Below the pieces are notes generated by a model. The model did no database searches. It worked only from the letters and a program-made list of their open reading frames with translations, and was not told where the DNA came from. DNA of 64,000 nucleotides from Vanessa cardui (Eukaryota; Arthropoda; Insecta; Lepidoptera; Nymphalidae). The DNA lies in contig NC_061129.1 of assembly GCF_905220365.1 (NCBI RefSeq), positions 8,060,803-8,124,802 of the forward strand, written 5' to 3'. The position numbers and the translations under genes were made by a program. This document shows positions 30,101 through 41,600 of the stretch, piece after piece. Numbering within the stretch: the first letter of the stretch is position 1; every line of letters starts with the position of its first letter.

Positions 30101-32365
30101 CATTCTTAATTTGGGCTGTAGTTCGTCTAGTGACCATTTTCTAGCTTCTTACCTATTAAACTAATATTCAAATAACGTGAGATGCGCTTGCGTTATTTAT
30201 TTTGTTTCTTATTTTATGGTATTAGTTGGCGGATCTAATGCGTCTCCAATCTCCAGAATTAAGATGTTATGCCCCTTGTGCTTGTAGCTAGATACACTGG
30301 CTCACTCACCAAGTTTGTTTTAATCGTTAAAATTTTCAGCAAATAGTGCTCAAGCGTCTTCAAAGAATGTTAGAAACAGAATGCGGGGAAGAAGCTGTAA
30401 ATAACACGGACACTGGCGTGCTGGCTGCTTTACGCGCACTCTGTGCTGCTTTAGAGAGAAAACGACCTGATGCCTTCAGACACGTAGCCAGACAAGCTAC
30501 CCGTGCTCCTTCCGCCATGCTGCGATCAGACACCGCACTCGCTGAATTGACCCTCGCTCTTGCCCGCCGCATCACCAGAGAAAATATTACATGGTCCAAG
30601 GTAATCAATCATAAATACCTTTAATCGTTTTACTAGGTACTGGCTACCTATCCCGGTTTCGCTCGGGTAGAGAACGGTCTACATACAAGATCCATAGGAA
30701 AAAAAGTCATTCCGATTAGAATTTTCCGACAATTAATACCTCCATTTTATTCGTAAACCACTCTATTCATTAAATCCTGTAAAATCTAATGAAAATTTAT
30801 TGGGCATTGTATTAATCGTATAGAGCTGTCTTCACACTATGTCTGTACATACATACATATGCATACTTACGTCGATATTCCTTAGTGATCAGTTGTATAA
30901 CTATATACACTATGTATAACTTTACATTAATTTCTAATATTTTCTCTTACAGATTGCAGCCGTGTATTGTATTTGTGGAGCTCTAGCTAGAGAGGCTGCA
31001 GAGGCTGCAGATGGCGAACCAGCTCTTGAATTGGTGGCAGCACCAGCCGCAGCGATTGCGGATCTACTTCACGAGGATCCAGGATCTTGGATCGCCTCAC
31101 ATGGTGGATGGGTATAACTTAAAACTCACTTTAATAATAATCGTATGATATCTCTTCAAAAAGTTGTTTTTTTTTATTAATCGATTGAAATTTTTAAGAA
31201 ATCAAAATAAATGATTTAAACATTCTTCGTTTTAAGTTCAAATACCTTGTTATGTTCATATTAAAATAATTTCACAAGCTACAAAAAGTGAATAATATGT
31301 TACGCTAAAATGGATCCCTACCGACCACTACCTACTGAATGCAAGATTAAAATAAGATAAAAGAGCCATAAATTTAAAGAAAAAACTGATTTACCTGATT
31401 ACCTTGTATACGATATATTTTATTCGTGACAAATAAAAAGTTCAAAAAGGCATGACAAGTTTATGTAAAGATTTTTTTTCTTTTGTGTAAATAAGAACTG
31501 AATGCATAAATAAACATGACACGTGATACATGGACCCACATTGATAGATCGCGCACGTAGATACAAATATACATATATGTATATTTATTTTTATGAGTAG
31601 CTTTTTATATTGTATATCTATTACACGTATTTTTTTCTTAAATCTCTTCAAACTAATACCCTTACTACGTGCGTGTTTTATCGCAATATTTCTTTCTTTT
31701 AAATAATATAATAATCATATACGATATGATACAAGATCAGTATCTCGTTACTCGAAGGCTGACCACCTATTGAGCGCTTTTCTTATTGATTGTCAAATGA
31801 AACATTAAATATAAAATACCCTGACACGAGAACAAAAGACTAATCTCTCTCTCCTGTGCTTATGTGTGTTATTATTCTCTTCTGATATTGCGGTCTGGCT
31901 TCCTAGTTTTTTGCTCCACTTCGCTCTATTTGACGTATCGTCTTTAGAAACATTGCAAATTTGCAGGAACTAAGAGAGAAAAAAACTAATAATTAAAATG
32001 GATAATAATTCGTTAATAATTGTTATTAATGAAATTAAGTTTGTACTGTTTGTCTCTACTATGATTTAATAAATAAAAATAACTTACCTCTTTGTATATG
32101 ATGAGATCTTATATAATGTGTAAAATATACAAAATAAATGATATAGCTTAAACTAAAAATTTTATTCGTACACGTACGAATAAACCTTATGAATCATTAC
32201 TTATCTTTTTTTCAGAATGGGCTTATAGAACGTCTTCGAATCAGTGAACGAGATCACCGATCTGAAAAGACACTCCGAGTAATGGTTTCATTCTTCGTGA
32301 TGGCTTGTCTCATTCTAATGTTGTTACGATGGGTCCTGCGTGCCCACCCAGCATACTATGACTAA
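15781..32365 (+). CDS. Buffy: Bcl-2 family apoptosis regulator (Buffy/Debcl-like)
   Basis: Tail-anchored Bcl-2 family protein, expected on mitochondrial or ER membranes, where the family controls cell death. Proposed exons: 15781-15864 (tentative), 28731-28923, 29220-29458, 30340-30600, 30953-31111 and 32216-32365. All junctions are GT-AG and phases match, giving 361 residues; I recall the fly homologues as about 300. Visible motifs are a BH4-like helix around residues 149-166 (GRALCLQYIKTQIRRS, resembling fly Debcl), a BH3-like helix at 199-212 (LAALRALCAALER), BH1 at about 251-271 (NITWSKIAAVYCICGAL), BH2 at about 303-320 (DPGSWIASHGGWNGL) and a hydrophobic tail anchor at 334-353 followed by a short basic/aromatic end. 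The BH3 core has Cys-Ala where Gly-Asp/Glu is usual. The first 90 or so residues are acidic/basic low-complexity and not conserved as far as I can tell. Buffy and Debcl cannot be separated confidently without an alignment. AATAAA signals follow at 32849 and 33000. Confidence 0.88.
16258..16450 (+). repeat. Dispersed repeat (tgactagcgacccgc type)
   Basis: Shares tagcgacccgc..., the aaaacctttctctcg block and the cagacagcggtaagggact 3' end with the copy at 26935-27190, giving a second related tail family. Confidence 0.6.
16818..17110 (+). repeat. tRNA-derived SINE, family A
   Basis: Forward copy with a damaged head (the first bases of the A box are lost), an intact B box (gggttcaaaccc) and a (GTT)n 3' end. 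It lies about 1 kb downstream of the candidate first coding exon of the Bcl-2 gene. Confidence 0.8.
18123..18150. repeat. (TA)n microsatellite
   Basis: Uninterrupted TA dinucleotide run in the large first intron of the Bcl-2 family gene. Confidence 0.85.
19243..19485 (+). repeat. Dispersed repeat, tataggt family
   Basis: Fullest forward copy: tataggtaggcggactggca, cacctgatgggaaatg, then the gcctaccaagacgggtttgc end. Confidence 0.75.
20390..20535 (-). repeat. Non-LTR element tail, reverse copy
   Basis: Contains aaaaagtagcctatgtcctt and the reverse of the cggttcagcggtt block, ending acagacaggcatatttataa. Diverged. Confidence 0.5.
20683..20842 (-). repeat. Dispersed repeat, tataggt family, reverse fragment
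   Basis: Contains gtagggctttgtttagaccc and agggtgactgagccagtgta in reverse orientation. Confidence 0.6.
20862..21630. mobile_element. Element with ttaaccgacttcaaaa / ttttgaagtcggt termini
   Basis: The left end ttttaaccgacttcaaaaaa pairs with the right end ccttttgaagtcggtgccaa. The internal sequence includes an open frame with no recognised domain. The motif accgacttcaaaaaaggagg recurs widely in lepidopteran genomes as I recall them. Confidence 0.6.
23727..23865 (+). repeat. LINE tail (gagtttctt-gccggttcttctc type)
   Basis: Contains actgagtttcttatgccggt followed by tcttctcaggt and an aataaagatttttgactttg end. Related to 39976-40116. Confidence 0.6.
26935..27190 (+). repeat. Dispersed repeat (tagcgactcgccccg type)
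   Basis: Second copy of the family at 16258: tagcgactcgccccgtcttc, aaaaacctcctatcgaatga and gggacagacagcggtaagcg. Confidence 0.6.
28572..28680 (+). repeat. Element 3' end with (ATTC)n and short direct repeats
   Basis: An aataaagaataattcattca run resembles a retroelement poly-A end. It is followed by three copies of gatccaaccca-type sequence within 60 bp, just upstream of Bcl-2 exon 2. Confidence 0.45.
30218..30313 (+). repeat. Dispersed repeat, tataggt family, old fragment
   Basis: Contains ttagttggcggatctaatgc, agatgttatgccccttgtgc and actggctcactcacc. It lies in the intron just before the BH3/BH1 exon of the Bcl-2 gene. Confidence 0.55.
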
Positions 32366-35300
32366 TTATGTACCTATATAGATAAAAAAACCAAATAGAT
32401 TTTCTGAAGACACATATTGTAAACAATTAAATCATTTCCCTGGAGGTCAGTTTTGGAGTTCTGTTGATAGATATAATATATAAAAAAACAACACTAGTTT
32501 CATTTTATTTTGTTTATTTTCTTTAAGTTTGGTTATATATTTGGAGTTTATACTTCTTATCATTAATATCAAAACAGTCAAACCACACTATGGATTTTAA
32601 TCGTTGATTTTCTCATTTTTTTTTTAAACGTTCTTCATCAAACCAAACTTAAATAACGATTAAAAATTATATCATGTATACAATACGTGGCTATGTTTTT
32701 GAATTTCTTAGCATATTTATAGATTTAATCGTCTTTACGAAAACTCGCCTGTTTCTTAAAATATATGTTCCTGAAATGTATTATTTAAATTTTAGCTGCT
32801 TGTGTGCCTTTATAATATGTTACTAGAATACGTGCCCAAAATAGCACAAATAAAGAAAAAGAGTTGTAATATAAAGCATAGTTTTTTTTTAGATAATAAC
32901 TTTTTTTGTATATAAAGGAAAGCTTTTGCTTACCTGTTTAAAGTATTATAATATTTAAAAGTCTGTATTAATTTATAAATAACATTTTATGCATAGTTTA
33001 ATAAATATATATATATTTACATGTGATTCTGTATTATTTGCTAACCTCGCAAAGAAGTATAAATTAGACAAAAGTTTAATATTTCATTTATTTTTGTATA
33101 ACATGGAAATGTTTATTTTAAAATAAAATATTATACCTACATTTGATTTATTCGATTTCTTAGCATTCGGAAAAACGATGATATTTCAGTCTATGAAACA
33201 GGATGGTAACTGCTACCTCTGTTAATTCTTAATAGCGATTATATGATTAGTCGACCAAAAAATACGGAATATTTATAACTGTTAACGTTGACTGAGTGCC
33301 GGTTGTATAAAAACGACTGTTATTTTCATCAAAGCGTCACCAAAATGACTAAAATGACTGACAGCGTTTTTGCCGGAATAATAAAAGGTAGAATTAAATG
33401 AATCTAATTTTATGCCAAGAAAAAGTATTTATTTTGCCATAATACTTTCTTTTGTGACTTTTGATTAGGAAAAATAAACGTTTTCAAATGCATTAGTTTT
33501 CAAACACAGTAATGCTAATAAGCTATTAGTGGGATATAGATATAGGTAGTATCATTGAAGATCGGCTGAATAGGGGAATCTAAAAAAAGGGATATAGTAA
33601 ATTAATATAAAATGGATATAGTTTATGACTTGTCAAAATGTTAATATTAAAATATCACTTACAAATAGGTAGTGTACAACAGATCTGTTATAATATAATA
33701 ATTATTATTGGACTTATATTGTATATTGATATATTATCATCTGTGTTTTAAATTATATATCTATCCCCTCGAGTAACACACATCGCGGAAAGCGCGGGAA
33801 TATAAAATATATGATTTGGGCGAGGGTGAAGAGGGTGTGTCAATGATGTTGTAGTAAACAGATATGTTATTAACGCGCAAAAAGTGAAGACTAGAAAACG
33901 TCCTAATTGGGACGTTTGCCTTTAGTCGTTTTACGTAGTAATACGTTATAATACATCATAATTACGTAGTGATACGTTATAATACATCATAATTACGTAG
34001 TAATACGTTCTGCGTAATTAAAACATCTAGTTATCCCTTTTACTTATTGTTTTTATCAAGCTATCCTTTTTACTTTTAACGAAATATAAAAATAAACTAA
34101 AATAAACGGTCCCCGGCGCGGCACACTTTTTTCTGTTGTTTAGCATGGATATAACATATCTGTTTATTAGAATATCATTGCGCTCCACACAATGAAGTTA
34201 CAGTTAGTAGGACTTCGGACTATTCTAATAGTAAAAGTAGGGATTATCTTCGTGTGTAAAGAAAGACACACTCCATATAGTTTTTAAGAGTATTGAGTAT
34301 GGTAGTTGACACTTACAAGTTTTACTACAGATTGATTGATTTTCCATGATTCGATCGCAAGGCAAGCAAGACTAAAGTTAAATTTTGTATACATCAACTA
34401 TGATAAATTCTGTTAGTTGTTACTTTATTACTTAGTCGTAACCAATTAAAGCGCATGATAAAAGTGTTTTAAAATATAAATAACAAAATTATGAGTGTCA
34501 GGCAAAGAAACTATAATATTTTTAGTAATTAGTAATTTTCTTTGTAAATAAACAATACGTAGTAATAAAAAAATTAAAACTATTTTCAATCTATCGAAAT
34601 TCGAAACACATCAGCATTTGACATTACTTTCTTAGTGTTGCAAAGTCAAATATTTTTTAAAAAACCTGTGCTGAAGCGCCATCTAGTGGTAAGAAACAAT
34701 AAGTTAACAGTTACAAGTTCCTCCTTGAATAAAAACATATTTCGAGTGCTAACTTTGAAACTTTTAAGGTGGTGTCCAAATATATAGTTACGAGTTTTCT
34801 GTTAAAAAAACGTATGTATCAAAATCCATTTTTATCTATAAAATAAATCATAATAAGACACAACGCTGGCAATTACTGCACATATTTCATCAATTGGTTA
34901 GAAATATATTCATTAATTATATTATAAATTGTATCAAAATTGGGCAGTAATTTACATAACAGCCATCTCCAAGACTTTTAAGGTTTTTTTTAAGATAACA
35001 TTTTATTTCTCCATTTACATGCTAGATTATTTATCTACATAATGTATCTGTGCCTTACAATATAATCTGCGCGTTAGGAAAAGAAAAAAAATAAATTATA
35101 ACAATTGACTTACAGAATTGAATTATTAGATATATAGTAAAAATACATGTTCTTTAAGCATTGTACGACTGTAAATTTTACGTTAATTGCGAAGGATAAA
35201 CAGCTTATTCATGTAAGTTAATTTATCTCTTGTATTAATTTATGGAACGTCATAACGTGAAGTGGCGCTGGTGTATTGTCGGAATTCAACAACTACACAA

Positions 35301-35633
35301 GAGAGAAAGAGATGTGCTGTTATTTTATTTGTCTTAAATACTCATCTCCATTCCTGGTTCTTATAATACCACGGATGGAAGTCTAAATGAAAATCATATC
35401 CTAAATGAAGTATAAACAAGCCAATAAATACCACATAACAATTATCTCCAGTACATAAACTTTGCGCCGCATTTTTTATCAAGTGACGTTTTGTTTCGCA
35501 TTAAATAAATCAACATTTTTGATTTCAGATGTGAATGTAAAAGTAACAATGAAGTATACTTGTGACTGTAAATGAAGTAGGAAAGACATTTAGAAGTTTA
35601 TTTAGTGTGATAGATATCAAGTTCGTCGCCGCA
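32366..35633. other. Intergenic region between the Bcl-2 gene and Cul3
   Basis: Contains the 3' UTR of the Bcl-2 family gene with AATAAA signals at 32849-32854 and 33000-33005, a 31-bp tandem repeat at 33932-34013, an orphan short reading frame at 33343 and the Cul3 promoter region. The sequence is otherwise AT-rich, with no supported gene. Confidence 0.6.
33932..34013. repeat. 31-bp tandem repeat, 2.7 copies
   Basis: The unit starts tacgtagtaatacgttataa and has a period of 31 bp, at 33932, 33963 and 33994 (partial). One substitution separates the first two units. Confidence 0.85.
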
Positions 35634-38600
35634 ATGATGAAGAGTACGTTGCCAAAAGATAAACCAGGCAAAATGAGGATCAGAGCCTTTCCCGTACGTA
35701 TTTGTTTTATATACCTGTGACGCATCCCTTTCCTGTCATAACTAGTTGTTATGAAGAATATTATTGTATAAAACAACATTATAAAAACTGTGCCAGTTAC
35801 TTGACTTAAACTTGCTTCTTCCATTTATACAGGCAATACACATTACTTAAATAGTAAAAGAAAAAAGTACTATGGATATAGAAAAACGTCTTATATTTAT
35901 AAGTTTAAAACTTTTTATATATATCAAGTATTGCCTTCAAAACATAAACATATACAACCTTATATTATAACCTTGAGGACAGATCTTATTCATCATAAAA
36001 TTAAGACACTGTCAAAATGAGTCATTGACACAAAATTCAAAATTAGAAATTTTAGGTGATTTCAGTTAACAAAATTTTTGTATTCAATATGTCATAAACA
36101 CAATTTTATTTGACAAGTGAGAAAAACAATTTCTATATCTTAGCTTTCAAAATCATTCAATCTTTATTATTGTTACTATTTTACAACAATGCTTGCTTAA
36201 CTCTTTTAATGTTTGATCTATGAAGATGACTAGAAAATTTCAAGTATGGAATTATTCAGAAGCATATTACCAAATGTACCCTGATACATGGGTTTGTATG
36301 CCTTTGATCCCTTTAGCTCTAATTATCAAAACAAAAATCATGTGTTCCCATTTCTATTTAAAATTGTAATGTATTTAATTTATTTACCATACTATATGAA
36401 TTCAAAAAGGTTAAGATTTTAACTGTTACCAATAATTTTTAGGAAATGTTCTACGGACTTACAATTTCAAATTAAGAACTTTGTTTAAAAATAATATGTT
36501 ATTTTGAGAATGATGATAGCAGTTAATTATAACACCTGTTAATCACTTCAAACATGGTATTAGGCTAGAATCCTAAGTAATATAATTAATGTAAAAGTGA
36601 CTTTGTCTTAGTAAGATGTCACACATCTTAACTACTGATAGATAACAATTATAATTTGAAAATATGCAATACACAAAAAAATGTTTAAATTTTAGCTTAT
36701 CTTTTAAATATGTGTCTAAAATACATTATATTCTCATAGGAGGACATAATTATAAGTACTGTACTGTCTGAGTGGTCACCTTCAACTAAAGACATAGACA
36801 ATACAATATCACCATAATATTTCATGTGTAAAAACAAATATATTAGTATGATATTCAATGTAGAGTTTCTTTATGTGCATTGCTTGTGAATGTTATTTAT
36901 GTATATTTTGTATTATGATATTCCAAGCAAAAGTATACAATTTTATAATTTGTTTTAAAAATGACTGCACTGGGCTAGTAAAATCAAATTACTTAAATGT
37001 ATTATCATAAATTTAAAATAGCAGATAGCTTAAGCTTTGATGGGTTTAATCTCCCATGCTCTTAAAGTAATTAAATCTTTGATCCTGTGCAATAATATCA
37101 AGCATCAATTATTTGTTATAAATATAAACAAAATTGTATTTTTTGTAACAACATAAAAGCATGCAATAAATATATGTGTTGTAATGTAATGTATGTATAT
37201 ACTTTTAGATGACTATGGATGAGAAATATGTGGAGAGTATATGGAGTTTACTTAAGAATGCAATACAAGAAATTCAAAAGAAAAACAACTCTGGTCTTTC
37301 ATTCGAAGAACTCTATCGAAATGCATACACTATGGTCCTACATAAGCATGGGGAAAGACTCTACACAGGTTTGAAGGAAGTTGTCACGCATCATCTAGAA
37401 ACAAAGGTGAGTTTAAGAAGATACAGATCATTTATACTAAATTAACAGTTGCATAGCTTATGTGCAACTTGTTAGTTGTTATATAAAGGAATCACTTTTA
37501 TTTTATTGCTTTACTGTTATCAAATTAATGCAAAACCTATAAGGATTGATAATTTTTCTCAGATATATGTAATTTTTATTGTAAATTAAAATAGTTTTTA
37601 TTAAAAAGTTTCAATGTTTAATCATTTATGAACAGTGTACAAATCACATTATGTAGATATACATTTACAAACAGTTCCAGAATGTACATTATACCTATTA
37701 AGACTGGTAAAAGCCTCAATAATTGCTTACATTTATCAATATAATGTTAATGCTAATGCAATAAAATAATTAATTAAAAAAACATCTACATTGTATTATG
37801 TCAAGGTAAACAGTGGCCTTATGTGTGGACCTTACACATCTTCAAAATTAAACTCAACTCTCTTGGCAGTCACTTTTGATTGTTCTGTTGAGCTAAATAA
37901 AGGGCTCTTAATTAAAAATGTAAATTATTTTCAGGTCCGTGAAGATGTACTTCATTCTTTACACAATGGATTCCTGCAAACATTAAACAATGCTTGGACT
38001 GATCACCAAACTAGTATGGTCATGATCCGTGACATACTCATGTATATGGACAGAGTATATGTACAACAAAATGATGTTGATAATGTGTACAACTTGGGTC
38101 TCATCATATTCAGAGATCAGGTAATATTATTTATATAAAATAAGCCATAACTTAAAATTAAAAATTACCATGAACCACAATTAATGCAATCGGTATTATT
38201 CCTGTTTTTACTAGTCACCTGTCATTGTATATTTGACCATTTGGGAGCCTATGTGCACAAACTACTTAGTTTATTTATAATTTTTACTGTTTATTTTCAA
38301 TAGGTATATAGGAATATATAGGAATTTGACGACCTCCATGGTCGAGTGGTGTGTACACGGGTTTTCATGGGTACGCCACTCTGGGGTCCCGGGTTCGATT
38401 CCCGGCCGAGCTGATGTAGATTACCATTAGTTTTCTATGTTGTCTTGGGTCTGGGTGTTCGTGGTACCGTCGTTACTTCTGATTTCAATAACACAAGTGC
38501 TTCAGCTACTTACATTGGGATCAGAGTAATGTATGTGATGTTGTCTCATATTATATTTATTATATTTATTTAATAGGTGGTTCGCTATGGTTGCATCCGA

Positions 38601-41600
38601 GACCATCTGCGGCAGACGCTGCTGGAGCTGGTGGCGCGAGAACGGCGAGGCGAGGTTGTGGACCGGCTGGCCATACGCAACGCTTGCCAGATGCTTATGG
38701 TGCTCGGCATCAATTCACGCGCGGTCTACGAGGAGGACTTCGAGAAGCCTTTCCTACACCAGTCTGCTGAATTTTATAGGGTAGAGATTGAAATTATCAG
38801 AACCCTTGGATCTTCTTTTCAATTACCTTGAAATGGACCTTTTTTTTGTACGGTATAGGTTGGCCGACGAGCATATGGGCCACCTGATGGTAAGTGGTCA
38901 CCATCACCCATAGACAATGACGCTGTAAGAAATATTAACTATTCCTTACATTGTCAATGCGCCACCAACCTTGGGAACTAAGATGTTATGTCACTCACCC
39001 TTCATACCGGAACACAACAATATTGAGTACTGTTATTTGGCGGTAGAATAACTTGTCAATTTATTCCTGAAATGGATAGTTTACCTACAATTATAAAGAT
39101 GCCCGATCGAATCGATTTGCTCTAACTTGCTTTCTGTGTTTCAGATGGAATCTCAAAAGTTCCTCGCGGAGAACAGCGCAGCGGTGTACATCGCCCGCGT
39201 GGAGGCGCGCATCAGTGAGGAGGCAGAACGCGCGCGACACTACCTCGACGAGAGCACCGAGCCGCGCGTCGTCGCCGTGCTGGAGCACGAGCTCATCGAG
39301 CGACACATGAAGACCATCGTCGAGGTACCGACAGATTCATATTCGATAGACATATAGTACGACACAACTTAGATGTCGCATCGGCAAAATTCGTAAAACC
39401 GATCACATCCGACTTGAGTATGCTATCCTAAATTATCAATATTTATTTTGCATGCGAATATGATCTTTGCACAAACGTAATAACTTGTATTGTCATATGA
39501 CATAATATATTCGTCAATTTGACACGTCGATTTACATGCACTTGCTTTCTCTGACGTGAGAATCTATAGCGACGAATAGCGTCGAATGGCGCGGTAGAGA
39601 GCTATTTCTATTGGTCGTGTAAATCGGCAGTAATCGGTTTTATTTTCATTCCATTGCATTTTCCGATGCTACATCTAATTTGTGTCCTACTATACCTCTA
39701 TATATGACATTGTGAGTACATATACTAAAATAAAAGTAGAAGAGTAACAGCTTTATGATAAGCAGAGTCTAAATCTATTTAATGATACCACCATAGACTA
39801 GTAAAGTACTATAAGTAAGTGACTGCGAGCCTCTACTCCAATATAACGTCATCAACAAAAAGCGTGGAATTAATACCTGTTGACTTCCAGGCAGGATATA
39901 TTAATTTTATTAATTGTATTAACTTAAAAATTAACTAACATGACTGTATTTTTTTAAATGTTGAAAAAGAGTAACTACTGAGTTTCTTGCCGGTTCTTCT
40001 CGGTAGAATCTACTTTCCGGACCCGTGGTAGCTTCACTTAATTGTTAAATGACGATTCAAAAGTGCTTGTAAAAGCCCACTTGAATAAAGTTTATTTTGA
40101 TTTTGATTTTTTGATTTCTATATATGACATTGTGAGTACATATACTAAAATAAAAGTAGAAGAGTAACAGCTTTATAATATGCATATCTAACTACTAATG
40201 GTACCACCATAGACTATTAAAATACCATAACTAAGTGACTGAGTACTACTAGTGACTACTCCAATATAGCGTCATTATTTATTTATGTTATTATGAATGT
40301 AGACATTAGAAGGAATCGAAAGACAATAACCATTGTTGGGTTAGATGGAGAACTCCGGCGTGGTGCACATGCTGATGCACACGCGCACGGTGGAGCTGGC
40401 GTGCGTGTACAAGCTGCTGTCGCGCGTGGGCGAGGGGCTGCGCACCGTGGCCGACGCCGTGTCGGCGCACCTGCGCCAGCAGGGCCGCGCGCTCGTCACC
40501 GACACGCACCACAACACCAACGCCATCGCATACGTACAGGTCAGGTCACTTATTTTTCTTAATACAACAACAACAACAACAGCCTGTAAATTCCCACTGC
40601 TGGGCTAAAGGCCTCCTCTCCCATTGAAGAGAAGGTTTTGGAACATATTCCACCACGCTGTTCCAATGCGGGTTGGTGGTGTTTTCTTAATAAATCGTAA
40701 GAATTGCATTTCAATTTTTTACTTGAGTCAATTTCAACGATTTACTGCTTTTATCTCGTGAGTTGTAAAGTTTTTTTTTTTTATGTTTACAGAACCTGCT
40801 GGATCTAAAAGATAGATTTGACCACTTCCTACACAACTCATTCAATAATGATAAAATATTCAAGCATATGATTGCTTCCGATTTCGAATTCTTCCTTAAT
40901 TTAAATAATAAGTCCCCCGAATTTCTCTCACTATTTATCGATGGAAAGCTCAAGAAAGGTGAAAAGGGCGTAAGTACACATGTTATATTACCGTATTTTT
41001 TTTTAAATATAAATTAATAATGTTTATTTTGATAACAATCTACCATAACAGCTGCAAAAATACTAAAAAATGTTTTATAGGTATTTTTAACAGTATTTTT
41101 TTTTTTAATTATAGATGAGTGAGCAAGAAATCGAAGCAGTCCTGGACAAAACCATGGTGCTGTTCCGCTTCCTGCAGGAGAAGGATGTATTTGAGCGCTA
41201 CTACAAGCAGCATCTCGCCAAACGACTCTTGCTCAACAAATCGGTTTCAGACGACAGCGAGAAAAACATGATCTCTAAACTTAAGGTGAGACATTGAATA
41301 TAATTTATACTATCACAATCATAATAAAAATAAATTAATAACACCTACTGCATAAAATGTGGAGAGTAATCTTAATAACTACTTTTTTTTTTCAATACGA
41401 AAAAAGCTATATTATTGTTAATTTAATTAATAATAATAGTTATTGAGACTATAACATTCTCCAGAGAGAGGGTTTATTGAAAGATGTGGAGCCAAGGGAC
41501 TTTCACTGCATTATTGGTGATGTTTCTCACATTGAAAATCCGATCAGTGAATTACAATAAAGCTATCTGCTATTTCATTCATATATATCTGCAAAATTCT

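Noticed and set aside
35525..35824. Minus-strand 99-codon frame with two hydrophobic stretches, first suspected as a small membrane protein
   Set aside because: It lies antisense over Cul3 exon 1 and its promoter/5' UTR. The plus strand encodes the conserved Cul3 N-terminus with a matching splice phase, and the minus frame has no family resemblance.
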